From the NCBI RefSeq assembly GCF_016908495.1, contig NZ_JAFBDZ010000003.1:682001-746000 (forward strand): a stretch of 64,000 bases of DNA, in the 5' to 3' direction. Below the pieces are notes generated by a model. The model ran no database searches and was not told the DNA's origin. It saw only the letters and a list, made by a program, of their open reading frames with translations. Below are positions 37,948 to 47,390 of this stretch, piece after piece. How positions within the stretch are numbered: the stretch's first letter is position 1; every line of letters starts with the position of its first letter. This DNA comes from Rossellomorea pakistanensis. GTDB lineage: Bacteria; Bacillota; Bacilli; Bacillales; Bacillaceae_B. Position numbers and translations under genes: made by a program.

Positions 37948-39093
37948 ATGAAATTTATACATACAGCCGATTGGCATTTAGGGAAATTAGTACATGGGAT
38001 TTATATGACGGCAGAACAGCGCGAAGTTTTGCTTCAATTTGTTCAATTGGTTAAAGAAGAAAAGCCAGATGCCATTGTCATTGCAGGAGATCTTTATGAT
38101 CGGTCCGTTCCTCCAACAGAAGCAGTTGAATTACTGGATGAAATTCTATTCAAAATAAATGTTGAATTAAAAACTCCAATTATAGCGATTTCAGGAAATC
38201 ATGATAGCGCTGAACGACTTTCTTTTGGGTCATCATGGTACAAACATAGTCAATTTCATTTGAAAGGAAAGCTGACAAAAGACTTCACGCCGGTGAAAAT
38301 AAAAGGAGTTAATTTTCATTTAGTGCCATATGCAGAACCAGGGATTGTCCGTCAATTGTTAAATGATGAACGTATTGTTTCCCATCATGACGCAATGAAA
38401 GCAGTCGTTGAGAGGATTCAGGAAGAGATGGATCCGAATGAGTTACATGTGTTTGTGGGACATGCCTTTGTTTTAGGCGGGAAGACGACCGATTCTGAAC
38501 GAACCTTGTCAGTTGGTGGTTCTGGATGTGTAGGTGCGGAGGTTTTTGAGTGTTTTCACTATACCGCCCTAGGTCATTTACATAGTCCAGATGCCATTAA
38601 ACACGATACCATTAAATATTCGGGCTCACTCCTAAAATATTCTTTTTCAGAAGCGAAGCAGCGGAAATGTGTGTGCATCGTAGAACTTGATGAGAATGGA
38701 AAGGTATCTATAGGGGAGCGTTCCCTCACACCTTCTAAAGATATGAGGGAAATTGAGGGTTACATAGATGATTTAGTAGACCCTAGTTTTTATACTGATC
38801 AACAAATAAATGATTATTTGAAAATCACCTTATATGATGAGGGAGCCCTTATGGATCCAATCAATAAATTACGTCAAATTTATCCTAATGTACTTCATCT
38901 TGAACGAAAGATTGACCGTATCGATTCTCGGCAAAAAGACGAAATGGAAGTGCGCCAACAAGAAAAAAAATCAGAGCTTGAGCTATTTGAAGAATTTTAT
39001 CAAGACATGACCACTCTCCCATATTCAGAAGAGAAAAAGAAGATCATTGCAAGTGTCATGGAAAAAGCGAAAAAGGTGGTGGAAAGTAAATGA
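37948..39093 (+). CDS. sbcD: exonuclease subunit SbcD
   Basis: 381 residues, ATG after GAAGAGGTGATTAG. Calcineurin-type phosphodiesterase motifs: HTADWHLGK (5-13), AGDLYDR, GNHD and GHAFV/GHLHS. Mre11 homologue that, with SbcC, cuts hairpins and protein-blocked DNA ends. Overlaps sbcC by 4 bases. Confidence 0.97.
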   Translation: MKFIHTADWHLGKLVHGIYMTAEQREVLLQFVQLVKEEKPDAIVIAGDLYDRSVPPTEAVELLDEILFKINVELKTPIIAISGNHDSAERLSFGSSWYKHSQFHLKGKLTKDFTPVKIKGVNFHLVPYAEPGIVRQLLNDERIVSHHDAMKAVVERIQEEMDPNELHVFVGHAFVLGGKTTDSERTLSVGGSGCVGAEVFECFHYTALGHLHSPDAIKHDTIKYSGSLLKYSFSEAKQRKCVCIVELDENGKVSIGERSLTPSKDMREIEGYIDDLVDPSFYTDQQINDYLKITLYDEGALMDPINKLRQIYPNVLHLERKIDRIDSRQKDEMEVRQQEKKSELELFEEFYQDMTTLPYSEEKKKIIASVMEKAKKVVESK

Positions 39094-42000
39094 AGCCAAT
39101 AAAGCTAACAATGCAAGCATTTGGCCCCTATGCAGGGGAGGAAACGATAGATTTTGAAGCCCTTGAAAACCGAACAATGTTTGTCATTTCTGGAAAAACC
39201 GGATCTGGAAAAACCACGATTTTTGATGGGATTTCCTATGCAATTTACGGGAAAGCTTCTGGTGAAGATAGAAATGGAACCGACCTTCGAAGTCAATTTG
39301 CAAATGATGACATGATGACAGAAGTAAGCCTGGATTTTTCCCTTCGAGGTAAGACCTATCATATTTGGCGATCTCCACAACAGGAAAAGAAAAAAGCCCG
39401 GGGTGATGGATATACGACTGTAAATGCCCGAGCAGAATTATATGTTTTCAACGAGGATGGCGACAAACAAATAATCGGGTCAAATGTGAGGGAAGTCGAA
39501 GAAAAAATTAAAATGATCATACAATTAGATGCCAATCAATTCCGGCAAATATTAATGATTCCACAGGGTGAGTTTCGTAAGCTTCTTACATCTGAAAGTA
39601 AAGATAAGGAACTTATACTCCAGCGGCTATTTCACACTGAATATTACAAAGTGATCCAAGATCAGCTTAAAGATGAAAGTGATGAATTAAAACAAAATGT
39701 AGAGAAATCAATCGAAATTAGAACAAGACTATTATTAAATTTACACTATGAGGAAAATGAACCACTTAAAGAGGAGCTATTGGCCCCGTCCTTGAATGAT
39801 AAAAAAATAATAGAGCTCCTTCTTCCTCATTTAGATCAGATGAACAAAGAGCTAGAAGGAATGAAAGTAAATTTTGAAAATAAACAAAAAGAGCGGGATT
39901 CTCTACAAAAAAAGATTATTGAAGCAGAAGGACTTCTCGAACAGTTTAAGCTTCGAAACCAATTACGAGCAGAACAAAGAAACTTAGAAACAAGGAAAGC
40001 TCTCATAGACGATAAGAAAAAAGAAATTTCACAAGCCCATAAAGCGGCTCGCCTTCTTCAGCAAGATGAATATTGTCATAAATTAAAGCGTGATTTAGAC
40101 ATTATTAAAAGGGAAGAGCTTCAATTGAGAACGTCCCTAGAAGTAGGAAAGAAAAAGCTCGAAAAGGCTGAAAATCAGTGGAATGTTGAAAAGGATAAAG
40201 AGATTGAGCGTATAAATGCAGTGAAAAAGGTGAATCAGCTAGATGCAATGCAAAAAAACGTTTATTCTTTTTCACAGCTTGAAAAAGAAGTACTTAAACT
40301 GAAAAATCAATTGTCATATGAAAACACGTCACTAGAAAAATTACAATCTTTAATAGCAAATTCAAAGCAGCAGTTGATTGAGAAGGAAAAACAAAAAGAG
40401 GAGCTTGAGAATGTTAAAGAGCAGCTTTTTGTAAAGGAAAAGGAGCTGTCTCATAAAGAATCCATTGAAAAACAACTTAGAAATGTAAAGAACATTGAGA
40501 ACGAAGAAAGCAAGCTTTTGAAGCTGACTAATGATAAAAAAGAGAAGCACGAGCACACTGTGAGAAGGGTAGAAGATGCTCGACTAACCTTACAACATCT
40601 GGAGGAGAAATGGCAGCGTGGACAAGCAGGAATCCTCGCGATGAAGCTGAAAGATAAACACCCGTGCCCGGTATGTGGTTCGATTCATCATCCAAATCCT
40701 GAGCGATCCCAGGACGATCTTCCCTTAGAAGGGGACCTAAAAGGCGCAAAAGAGGCCCTTTCCATTGCTGAGAAAGAAGAGGGTCAAGCTGAAAGAGAAT
40801 TTTATGAGGTAGATGCAAAACTGAAAGCACGGAAAGAGGCTCTTGAACAGTCGATATCAGAAGTATCAGAAGAAATAACTGGGTTCACTCTAGAGCAGCT
40901 TGATCTTTTCATTCGTGATACAGAACAGATGAAAAAGGAATTACAACGATTTATTAATGAAGCAAAGGAACAATGTTCGAAACTTTCATCATTACGTAAT
41001 CAGCTTCTTCTAATAAAAGAAAAACTTACAGAGTATGAAGAAAAATATCAGCAAGGAATGCAGCAATTTCAAGATTTAAAAGACCAATTTTCAAATGAAA
41101 ATGCAAAACTTGAGAATCTTAAGGAGACAATTCCTGCAGAAATTCGATCAAAAGAAAGCTTCGACCGAGCTATACTGCAAGCACAGAGTAACCGTGATGC
41201 TTTACAGAAAGCATTTGAGGATGCCCAAAATCAGTTTCATCGCCTAGATAATGAAGTTTCTGTGAAGGTAGCTCAAGTAAAAGATAAAGAAGGGCAAATG
41301 AATGCTTGCGAGGAAGCATTAAAAAAAGAGCGCCAGATCTTCTTAAATCTTTTAGAAGAACAAGGATTTGATCATTATCGCAGCTTCCATGATGCAAAAA
41401 GAACAGATGCCCAAATGATCTTCTTAGAAAAAGAAGTCCAACAGTTTGGCGAGGAATTACGATCTGTTACTGATCGACTGAAGGATATAGAAAAAAGTCT
41501 TGAAAACAAAGAAATGCCGGAATTAGAGAATCTAAAAACAGAATTTAGAAATGTAAGTAATGAACTGCAAACAATAAACAACCAAGTAAATGAGCAAAGA
41601 AACAAAATAAAAGATAATGAGCAAATTCGTGAACAGGTACGACAGGTAAATGAAGATATGAAAGAGCTTGAAGAACGATATAAATTAGTGGGACATTTAG
41701 CAGAAATGGCCCGTGGACAAAATGCACATCGAATCACCTTTGAACGTTATGTCTTGGCATCATTTTTAGAAGAAATATTACGAGTTGCTAATGACCGGTT
41801 AACAAAAATGACTTCTGGAAGGTTTCAATTAATCAGGAAACGTAACAGAAGCAAAGGAAATGTTCAAAGTGGACTTGAATTATTGGTTTTTGATCAATAT
41901 ACAGGGCAAGAGCGACATGTGAAGACTTTATCTGGAGGAGAAAGCTTCAAAGCTGCATTAGCTCTTGCCTTAGGTCTAGCGGACGTTGTACAACAATATG

Positions 42001-42224
42001 CTGGTGGTGTTTCATTAGAGACGATGTTCATTGATGAAGGATTTGGTACCTTAGATCCAGAATCGCTTGATCACGCAATTGAAGCTCTAATGGACATTCA
42101 AAACAGCGGTCGTTTAGTTGGAATCATTTCGCATGTTCCAGAGCTAAAGGAGCGAATTGATGCACGTTTAGAAGTCATTTCTACACAGGTTGGGAGTCGA
42201 ACCGAATTTCAGTTCTTAGCTTAA
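39090..42224 (+). CDS. sbcC: exonuclease subunit SbcC
   Basis: 1044 residues. SMC-like: Walker A GKTGSGKT at 35-42, two long coiled coils around the zinc hook HPCPVCGSIHHP (near residue 526), and the C-terminal ABC signature TLSGGESFKAALALALGLADVV and Walker B MFIDEGFGTLD. Rad50 homologue. The length is normal for Bacillus. Coupled to sbcD by ATGA. Confidence 0.97.
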   Translation: MKPIKLTMQAFGPYAGEETIDFEALENRTMFVISGKTGSGKTTIFDGISYAIYGKASGEDRNGTDLRSQFANDDMMTEVSLDFSLRGKTYHIWRSPQQEKKKARGDGYTTVNARAELYVFNEDGDKQIIGSNVREVEEKIKMIIQLDANQFRQILMIPQGEFRKLLTSESKDKELILQRLFHTEYYKVIQDQLKDESDELKQNVEKSIEIRTRLLLNLHYEENEPLKEELLAPSLNDKKIIELLLPHLDQMNKELEGMKVNFENKQKERDSLQKKIIEAEGLLEQFKLRNQLRAEQRNLETRKALIDDKKKEISQAHKAARLLQQDEYCHKLKRDLDIIKREELQLRTSLEVGKKKLEKAENQWNVEKDKEIERINAVKKVNQLDAMQKNVYSFSQLEKEVLKLKNQLSYENTSLEKLQSLIANSKQQLIEKEKQKEELENVKEQLFVKEKELSHKESIEKQLRNVKNIENEESKLLKLTNDKKEKHEHTVRRVEDARLTLQHLEEKWQRGQAGILAMKLKDKHPCPVCGSIHHPNPERSQDDLPLEGDLKGAKEALSIAEKEEGQAEREFYEVDAKLKARKEALEQSISEVSEEITGFTLEQLDLFIRDTEQMKKELQRFINEAKEQCSKLSSLRNQLLLIKEKLTEYEEKYQQGMQQFQDLKDQFSNENAKLENLKETIPAEIRSKESFDRAILQAQSNRDALQKAFEDAQNQFHRLDNEVSVKVAQVKDKEGQMNACEEALKKERQIFLNLLEEQGFDHYRSFHDAKRTDAQMIFLEKEVQQFGEELRSVTDRLKDIEKSLENKEMPELENLKTEFRNVSNELQTINNQVNEQRNKIKDNEQIREQVRQVNEDMKELEERYKLVGHLAEMARGQNAHRITFERYVLASFLEEILRVANDRLTKMTSGRFQLIRKRNRSKGNVQSGLELLVFDQYTGQERHVKTLSGGESFKAALALALGLADVVQQYAGGVSLETMFIDEGFGTLDPESLDHAIEALMDIQNSGRLVGIISHVPELKERIDARLEVISTQVGSRTEFQFLA

Positions 42225-42231
42225 TGAAAGG

Positions 42232-42262
42232 AAAAGAGTCAATCATGTGTTGGCTCTTTTTT
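42232..42262 (+). terminator. terminator of sbcDC
   Basis: AAAAGAGTCAA pairs with TTGGCTCTTTTTT, with one G-T pair. Confidence 0.75.
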
Positions 42263-42407
42263 ATCGTGTATAAGGAAATAAAATGTGGAAAAGGATAACA
42301 AGATATAGATTGAATTGATTTTCAAATTCTAACCATTCATCTTTAAATTAACATAATTTTCGAATAACATAGAAGTGTAAGATAAAATCAAATGGCAGGT
42401 GTGAGAG

Positions 42408-42707
42408 ATGAAATTATTCTTTTATATTTTGGTCATCATTATTGCAGGAGGCGTTTCCTTTGGATGGAGCTGGAAAAGACTACTTGATTTTAATAGCTAT
42501 AGGAAACCGTTTATTGAAGGATCTGTTTTAACTTTTTTAATATTGTTTGTATCCTCTATTTGGTGGTACTTTACTGAGAGTAACCCTGAAGTTGGTATGA
42601 CCGGAATCTTTTACAACCTGATAGCCTTTCTTGTGATTATTACGTGCAATGGATTTATTCTAGCGTTATTGTTCTCTAAGAAAAAACAGAGAGAAGGATT
42701 GTCATGA
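42408..42707 (+). CDS. three-span membrane protein of unknown function
   Basis: 99 residues, ATG after GGCAGGTGTGAG. Hydrophobic segments at about 2-20, 38-55 and 68-90 and a basic C-terminus (KKKQREG). Not recognised. Overlaps the pantothenate kinase start by 4 bases, so the two are co-translated. Confidence 0.75.
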   Translation: MKLFFYILVIIIAGGVSFGWSWKRLLDFNSYRKPFIEGSVLTFLILFVSSIWWYFTESNPEVGMTGIFYNLIAFLVIITCNGFILALLFSKKKQREGLS

Positions 42708-43510
42708 AACGGATTGGAATAGATGCTGGGGGTTCATTAGTTAAAGTAGTTTATGAGGAGAAGGGGAGACGTCATTATAAAACATTTGAGGTAGCTGAAA
42801 TAGGGAGTATCCTGAATTGGCTTCATTTGATTGCACCAGAAGCACATTATTTTGTAACGGGAGGCAGTGCTAGTCAATTAAAGGATAAACTATCAACAAT
42901 GACAGAGGTTCCAGAGTTTGATGCTGTCTGTAAAGGGGCTCAGGTTTTACTCAATGAAGAATTAGAATTAGATGAATCGTTTCTATTAGTGAGTATTGGG
43001 ACAGGAACATCGTATTTTATAGTAGAACCAGGTTCAGGCTTTAATAGACTGCTTGGAAGTGGAATTGGCGGGGGAACTTTTATGGGGCTCGGAAATATGC
43101 TGACGGGAGTAAAGGAATTTAATGGACTTGTAGAGCTTGCGAGTAAAGGTGACCGTACATCTGTAGATTTAATGGTTAAAGATTTGTACACTTCAGGGCC
43201 AACTCCTATACCTGGTCACTTAACCGCTTCAAATTTTGCAAAAGGAAAAAGAGGCAGTTATGCAGTAGAAGATGCCGTCAGGGCTCTTATAAATATGATT
43301 GCTGAAACAACGGTTTTGATGGCGAATGGGACCTCCAAGATTCATGGAATTCGAAAATGGGTTTTTGTTGGCAGTACGGTAAATGGAAACCAACCATTGA
43401 AAGATGATCTTACACAATTCCAAGATATGATTCCCTATGAACCTATCTTTTTGACCCATGGGGCTTATGCTGGAGCAGTGGGTGCCTTGGTGAATCGAAA
43501 TAATTATTAA
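42704..43510 (+). CDS. coaW: type II pantothenate kinase
   Basis: 268 residues. The actin-like ATPase loop GIDAGGSLVKVVYEE (4-18) and the block GTGTSYFIVEPGSGFNRLLGSGIGGGTFMGL are characteristic of the type II enzyme found in staphylococci and Bacillus. It phosphorylates pantothenate, the first step of coenzyme A synthesis, without CoA feedback. Terminator follows. Confidence 0.94.
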   Translation: MKRIGIDAGGSLVKVVYEEKGRRHYKTFEVAEIGSILNWLHLIAPEAHYFVTGGSASQLKDKLSTMTEVPEFDAVCKGAQVLLNEELELDESFLLVSIGTGTSYFIVEPGSGFNRLLGSGIGGGTFMGLGNMLTGVKEFNGLVELASKGDRTSVDLMVKDLYTSGPTPIPGHLTASNFAKGKRGSYAVEDAVRALINMIAETTVLMANGTSKIHGIRKWVFVGSTVNGNQPLKDDLTQFQDMIPYEPIFLTHGAYAGAVGALVNRNNY

Positions 43511-43542
43511 ATAACTATAATTATATTATGTAAAGTTCAGGC

Positions 43543-43573
43543 AACCACTCTGAGGAGATCAGAGTGGTTTTTT
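43543..43573 (+). terminator. terminator of coaW
   Basis: AACCACTCTG pairs with CAGAGTGGTT around AGGAGAT, then TTTT. Confidence 0.85.
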
Positions 43574-43687
43574 GACGGAAAATTATAATTGAAAAAATTT
43601 GATAAATCAATTCTATCCAAAAAATTTTTATTCGATTATATTTAATTTGTTATCTTATAAAAATGCAGAAAGAAGGAAAAGAGAAAA

Positions 43688-44686
43688 ATGAAGAAGTGGC
43701 TTATCGGTCTTATATTAGCGTTAGTAGGTTTTGCGTTTACACCATTTGTAAGTCATGCCGCAATAATCGAAGAAGAGTTGGAAGACTTCCTATTGGAGAA
43801 TAATCTAACGGAAGAAGAACTTGTGGAGCATCTATCATTCTATTACGATGAAGAACTCGCTTCATTCGCTTCGATTAATGAGCTATCTGACTATATTGGT
43901 GAGAGATTAACAGAGGAAAATCTTCTCCCGGTATTAGAAAGTCATGGCTTTGTTTCAGTAGAGGAAGCAACGAATTATTTAATAGAATATGGCGAAATTC
44001 TTGAAGGAGAAGATATAATCTCTACTTACCTTTTTACAAGTGCACTAGATGAGACGCTATATTTTTATGAAGAGGTTGAATTCGATGCAGAAGAAATTGG
44101 CTTAGATGAATTTGATTTAACGAGTGAAGAAATGACGGCTTTATTTGAGCATTTAATGACACTTGAAATTGATGATAAAGAGTTTGAAGAAAAATTATTA
44201 GCGTTAGATGCACGTTTAATGGCTTTAGGTGATTTTGAATCAGCGGAGGATTTAACTACTGCTCAAATTGAAGAATTGTACAATGTTATGAATGAATTGC
44301 TTGCACTCTTTAAACTACAGGCAAAGTTTTATTTGTTGGATGCTGATGGAAATACCAGGCTTCTATCAAGCCAAGAACTAATTTCTTTAGAATCTACAAA
44401 TGGACAAGATCTTCTAATTGAAATTTATGACCTTAATGGCAACTTTTTAGCTGATATGATTTTTACATCGGATATGTTCGATTCAGAATGGTTTGAAGAA
44501 ACAACGGAATCGATTGCTTCTCCTGAAACCGTTAAAGCAGTTACTGAACCACTCAAGACATCGGTTAAAGGGGCAAAGCTTCCGAAGACAGCAGGATTCT
44601 ATACTGAAAAACTTATTGTTGGGATTGCACTTCTTTTAATGGGACTTTTATTATTTAGAAAATGGCGTGCGATGACAAGCAAATGA
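43688..44686 (+). CDS. processed acidic surface protein with LPXTA sorting signal
   Basis: 332 residues, ATG after GAAGGAAAAGAG. Signal peptide of about 24 residues ending VSHA, a very acidic body rich in Glu/Asp and Leu with hydrophobic-acidic repeats, and a C-terminal sorting signal LPKTA, membrane span (LIVGIALLLMGLLLF) and basic tail RKWRAM. The LPXTA signal and the dedicated sortase next door match the processed acidic surface protein family. Anchored to the cell wall; function unknown. Confidence 0.9.
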   Translation: MKKWLIGLILALVGFAFTPFVSHAAIIEEELEDFLLENNLTEEELVEHLSFYYDEELASFASINELSDYIGERLTEENLLPVLESHGFVSVEEATNYLIEYGEILEGEDIISTYLFTSALDETLYFYEEVEFDAEEIGLDEFDLTSEEMTALFEHLMTLEIDDKEFEEKLLALDARLMALGDFESAEDLTTAQIEELYNVMNELLALFKLQAKFYLLDADGNTRLLSSQELISLESTNGQDLLIEIYDLNGNFLADMIFTSDMFDSEWFEETTESIASPETVKAVTEPLKTSVKGAKLPKTAGFYTEKLIVGIALLLMGLLLFRKWRAMTSK

Positions 44687-45282
44687 ATAAAGCGGTAGTC
44701 ATTTGTTTAGCTATCCTTTTTCTTATAGCAGGGGGAAGCTTAATCTTTACCAATGGGTTGATCTTATTTAAAGGGAATACAATGAAACCAGTTACTTCTG
44801 AAAAAATAGCTTCTGAAGTGAGTGGTGAGCCAAACGATACATCCCTATATGCTCACAAACCAAAAATCGGTGAAGAAATCGGTACGTTAACGATTCCGAA
44901 ACTAGAGCAGTCATTGGCCATCTATCATGGTGCCAATGAAGATGAACTTGAAAAAGGTGTGGGTCACTATCATGGAAGTGTCCTTCCTGGTGAAAATGAT
45001 AATTCTGTTTTATCAGGACATCGGGATACCGTATTCCGACAACTTGGAGAAGTTAAAATCGGGGATATGCTAGTGGTTACAACCGAAGCGGGTGAATTCA
45101 CGTATAAGGTTCAAAAAATCAGGATTGTTGATCCAGATGATCGTACAATTGTTGTTCCTAAACCAAGAGCGACCTTAACTGTCAGTACATGCTATCCCTT
45201 CCGATTTATTGGACCCGCTCCAGAAAGGTATGTCTTAATCTCTACGTTAGTTGATTCCAAGATTTATAGTAAAAAAAGCTAA
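44683..45282 (+). CDS. class D sortase
   Basis: 199 residues from the ATG at 44683, overlapping the substrate gene by 4 bases. One N-terminal membrane helix (about 5-27), then the sortase barrel with His113 (LSGHRDT), Cys170 in TLTVSTCYPF and the Arg of PERYVLI. It should cut LPXTA of the preceding protein and link it to peptidoglycan. Enzyme and sole visible substrate form one operon. Confidence 0.93.
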   Translation: MNKAVVICLAILFLIAGGSLIFTNGLILFKGNTMKPVTSEKIASEVSGEPNDTSLYAHKPKIGEEIGTLTIPKLEQSLAIYHGANEDELEKGVGHYHGSVLPGENDNSVLSGHRDTVFRQLGEVKIGDMLVVTTEAGEFTYKVQKIRIVDPDDRTIVVPKPRATLTVSTCYPFRFIGPAPERYVLISTLVDSKIYSKKS

Positions 45283-45284
45283 AA

Positions 45285-45358
45285 GAGGCTGTCCTAAAAG
45301 GGGCAGGAACTACCTTGTAATATGGTTCCTGACACCTTGGTTATAGGACAGCTTTTCC
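45285..45358. repeat. long hairpin element after sortase gene, copy B
   Basis: AAGAGGCTGTCCTAA...GGGGCAGGAAC pairs with GGTTCCTGAC and GGTTATAGGACAGCTTTT. It is a likely terminator and shares both arms with the element at 15703-15822, but with a shorter loop. Confidence 0.7.
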
Positions 45359-45431
45359 TATTAAACAATTATTATAGAAAGTTAGTTCATTCCTCTTTTA
45401 TCAGAACTCGATATAGAACATATCTCCCTGT

Positions 45432-45756
45432 CTACATTTGGGATTTAATGATTATTTTCTCTCCTTGATCATTTGGAAATATAAGATCAGATCCTAGTTG
45501 CTCTTCAAATTTTCATCCTATTTCTTTTTTACTCTGAATGATTTCTTTATTTGCTTCTTTTTGAGATAACTTCGTTAGGTACCAATTATTGTCTTGGTTC
45601 TGCTTGACATTTGTTAATGCTCCGCAAGAGCCCTCTGTTTCTAAATGATTTTAATTGGTTACTATTATTAAACGGTAAGGAAGGAATGGATACGTATAAA
45701 CATACACCTAAGATAACGATAGTAATTCCAGTGAATGTGATCGATTTTTTCATCAT
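45432..45756 (-). pseudogene. decayed small exported-protein gene
   Basis: An ATG at 45756 overlaps the stop of the upstream membrane-protein gene (TAATG). It opens MMKKSITFTGITIVILGVCL, a signal-like helix. The frame then ends early, but in the +1 frame a continuous protein-like stretch begins (NHLETEGSCGALTNVKQNQD), broken by a TGA at 45513-45515 and ending at TAG 45432. One frameshift in an A-run plus one stop point to decay. Given selC/selB in this genome the TGA could in principle be read, but the frameshift argues against it. Confidence 0.5.
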
Positions 45757-46289
45757 TATTCCTTTTCAATTAAGTCGGTAAGGAATCCCTTATACTCATC
45801 TGTGCTTACAAACAATCCTAGTCCATAATATGTGGCCACAGTTGTGATGACCGTCCATAGTGTTAAACTCGCTATCATCCAGCCTGTAACCCATTTACGT
45901 TTCGCTCCAAAGCTCATACTCATGAATGCGGCAATATGGGAGCCGACTATTAGTGGTCCGATAATTGTTAGACCTGGAAGCCCGTATTGGTTCCACAGCT
46001 TATTGGCTCGTTTTGAACGTTTAGTTTCAATAACTTCTTCATTTGAAGAGGAAACGATTCCTTCTGCTGCCATTTGTTTTTTCTTTTTACGCTTGAGCAA
46101 ATATCCCTTCACTTTGTCTACCAGAAATATTACAAATAATACCGTAATGAGATTCCCTAAAAAAGCTGCTAGTGCTACAGGGATAGGTGAAAGTCCTGAT
46201 ACAATTCCAAGAGGAACAATCCCGATAATTTCCAATAAGGGAGTTGCTGCTAATAAAAATATCATGATGTAAGCCCAAATAATATCCAT
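45756..46289 (-). CDS. small multidrug export family membrane protein
   Basis: 177 residues, ATG after AAAAGGAG. Four to five membrane spans; the PLLEIIGIVPLGIVSGLSPIPVALAAFLGN start and GLPGLTIIGPLIVGSHIAAFMSMSFGAKRKWV block match the Pfam small multidrug export family (Sm_multidrug_ex), named by weak evidence for export. A long cytoplasmic loop with KRKKKKQ is seen. It precedes a decayed gene in the same operon. Confidence 0.85.
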   Translation of the reverse strand: MDIIWAYIMIFLLAATPLLEIIGIVPLGIVSGLSPIPVALAAFLGNLITVLFVIFLVDKVKGYLLKRKKKKQMAAEGIVSSSNEEVIETKRSKRANKLWNQYGLPGLTIIGPLIVGSHIAAFMSMSFGAKRKWVTGWMIASLTLWTVITTVATYYGLGLFVSTDEYKGFLTDLIEKE

Positions 46290-46477
46290 AAATAATTCTC
46301 CTTTTCAATGATGCTTTTATTGTAACAAATAATGGTAAAACTAGCATTTAAGAAGTTATCTTCACAAAATCTTCAAGAAATCTTCATGGAAACCTGTTAA
46401 CACGAATTGTTTTTCGAGAGGGGTTCGTCTAACATATAAAATGAAATACATAGTTCTTTATCCTTGGAGGGGTTACC

Positions 46478-47062
46478 TTGAAAAAATATAGCTTAATGAT
46501 CCTTTTGGTGGGAGTCCTTCTCTTATCTGCCTGCGGTGGTGGTTTCAAAGCAGATACGGATTGGGAAGTTCAAGATTTCTCATATGTAAATCAAAATAAT
46601 GAAAAGGTCAGCTTGAATGATTTAAAAGGGAAAGTGTGGATTGCAGATTTTGTTTTTACGAACTGTGAAACGGTCTGTCCCCCAATGACGTATAATATGA
46701 CACAACTTCAAAAAAAGCTAAAGGAAGAAGGGATAACCGATTACCAAATCGTTTCCTTCAGTGTCGATCCCGAAGTAGATAAGCCAGAAGTGTTAAAAGA
46801 ATATATCAGTAAATATGAAGCAAATACTGAGAAATGGGATCTACTTACAGGCTATTCGATGGATGAAATTTCGGAGTTCGCTGAAAAATCATTTAAAACG
46901 ATCGTTGCCGACGATCCTAAATCAGATCAAGTTGTACATGGTACAAGCTTCTATCTTGTTAATCAAGAAGGTGTTGTCGTAAAAAATTATACTGGTATAG
47001 AGGAAGTACCATTTGATCAAATCGCAAGTGATATTGAAGCACTTATTGAAGAAGGAAAGTAG
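46478..47062 (+). CDS. SCO1-type copper chaperone lipoprotein for cytochrome oxidase
   Basis: 194 residues, TTG start after GGAGGGGTTACC. Lipobox LLLSACGG (Cys19). Thioredoxin-like domain with the copper ligands Cys63 and Cys67 (TNCETVC) and His154 (VVHGTSFY), as in BsSCO/YpmQ, which helps build the CuA site. Single gene with terminator. Confidence 0.95.
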   Translation: MKKYSLMILLVGVLLLSACGGGFKADTDWEVQDFSYVNQNNEKVSLNDLKGKVWIADFVFTNCETVCPPMTYNMTQLQKKLKEEGITDYQIVSFSVDPEVDKPEVLKEYISKYEANTEKWDLLTGYSMDEISEFAEKSFKTIVADDPKSDQVVHGTSFYLVNQEGVVVKNYTGIEEVPFDQIASDIEALIEEGK

Positions 47063-47088
47063 GGAGCCATTTTGGTTCCTTTTTTTAT
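47062..47088 (+). terminator. terminator of SCO1 gene
   Basis: GGAGCC pairs with GGTTCC over ATTTT, then TTTTTTT. Confidence 0.7.
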
Positions 47089-47141
47089 TAGATAAGAATG
47101 TATTTAAATTTGGAGTGATTATGGATAAAAAAGTTTGTCAG

Positions 47142-47266
47142 TGGCAAGCGTAAGCGCATAGGCCTTTGGGTCATAAGCCAAGCCCCTAGAAAGGGAAATA
47201 TCACCCTCCCTAGGTGGTTCGTCTTATGCTTGTCAGGCCTGTTCAATGCGCTTCCGCTTTTCTTAT
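47142..47266. repeat. nested inverted-repeat intergenic element, copy A
   Basis: Outer arms GCAAGCGTAAGCGCAT...AGGCCT and AGGCCT...ATGCGCTTCCGCTT, a middle pair ATAAGC/GCTTAT and a central stem CCTAG-AGGG/CCCT-CTAGG. No T-run and no gene. A more decayed relative lies at 63151-63259, sharing AGCCAAGCC...GAAGGGAAAT...CACCCT. Confidence 0.75.
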
Positions 47267-47390
47267 GAAAAACTAGGGCTTAACCATTCATGTATTTTTT
47301 GCTATAATGTTCATTTGTAAGAGAAAAGTGTATTACAATACGCCCATACATTTATATCTTGCAAATATAAATCAATAGGTGGTAATAAAA

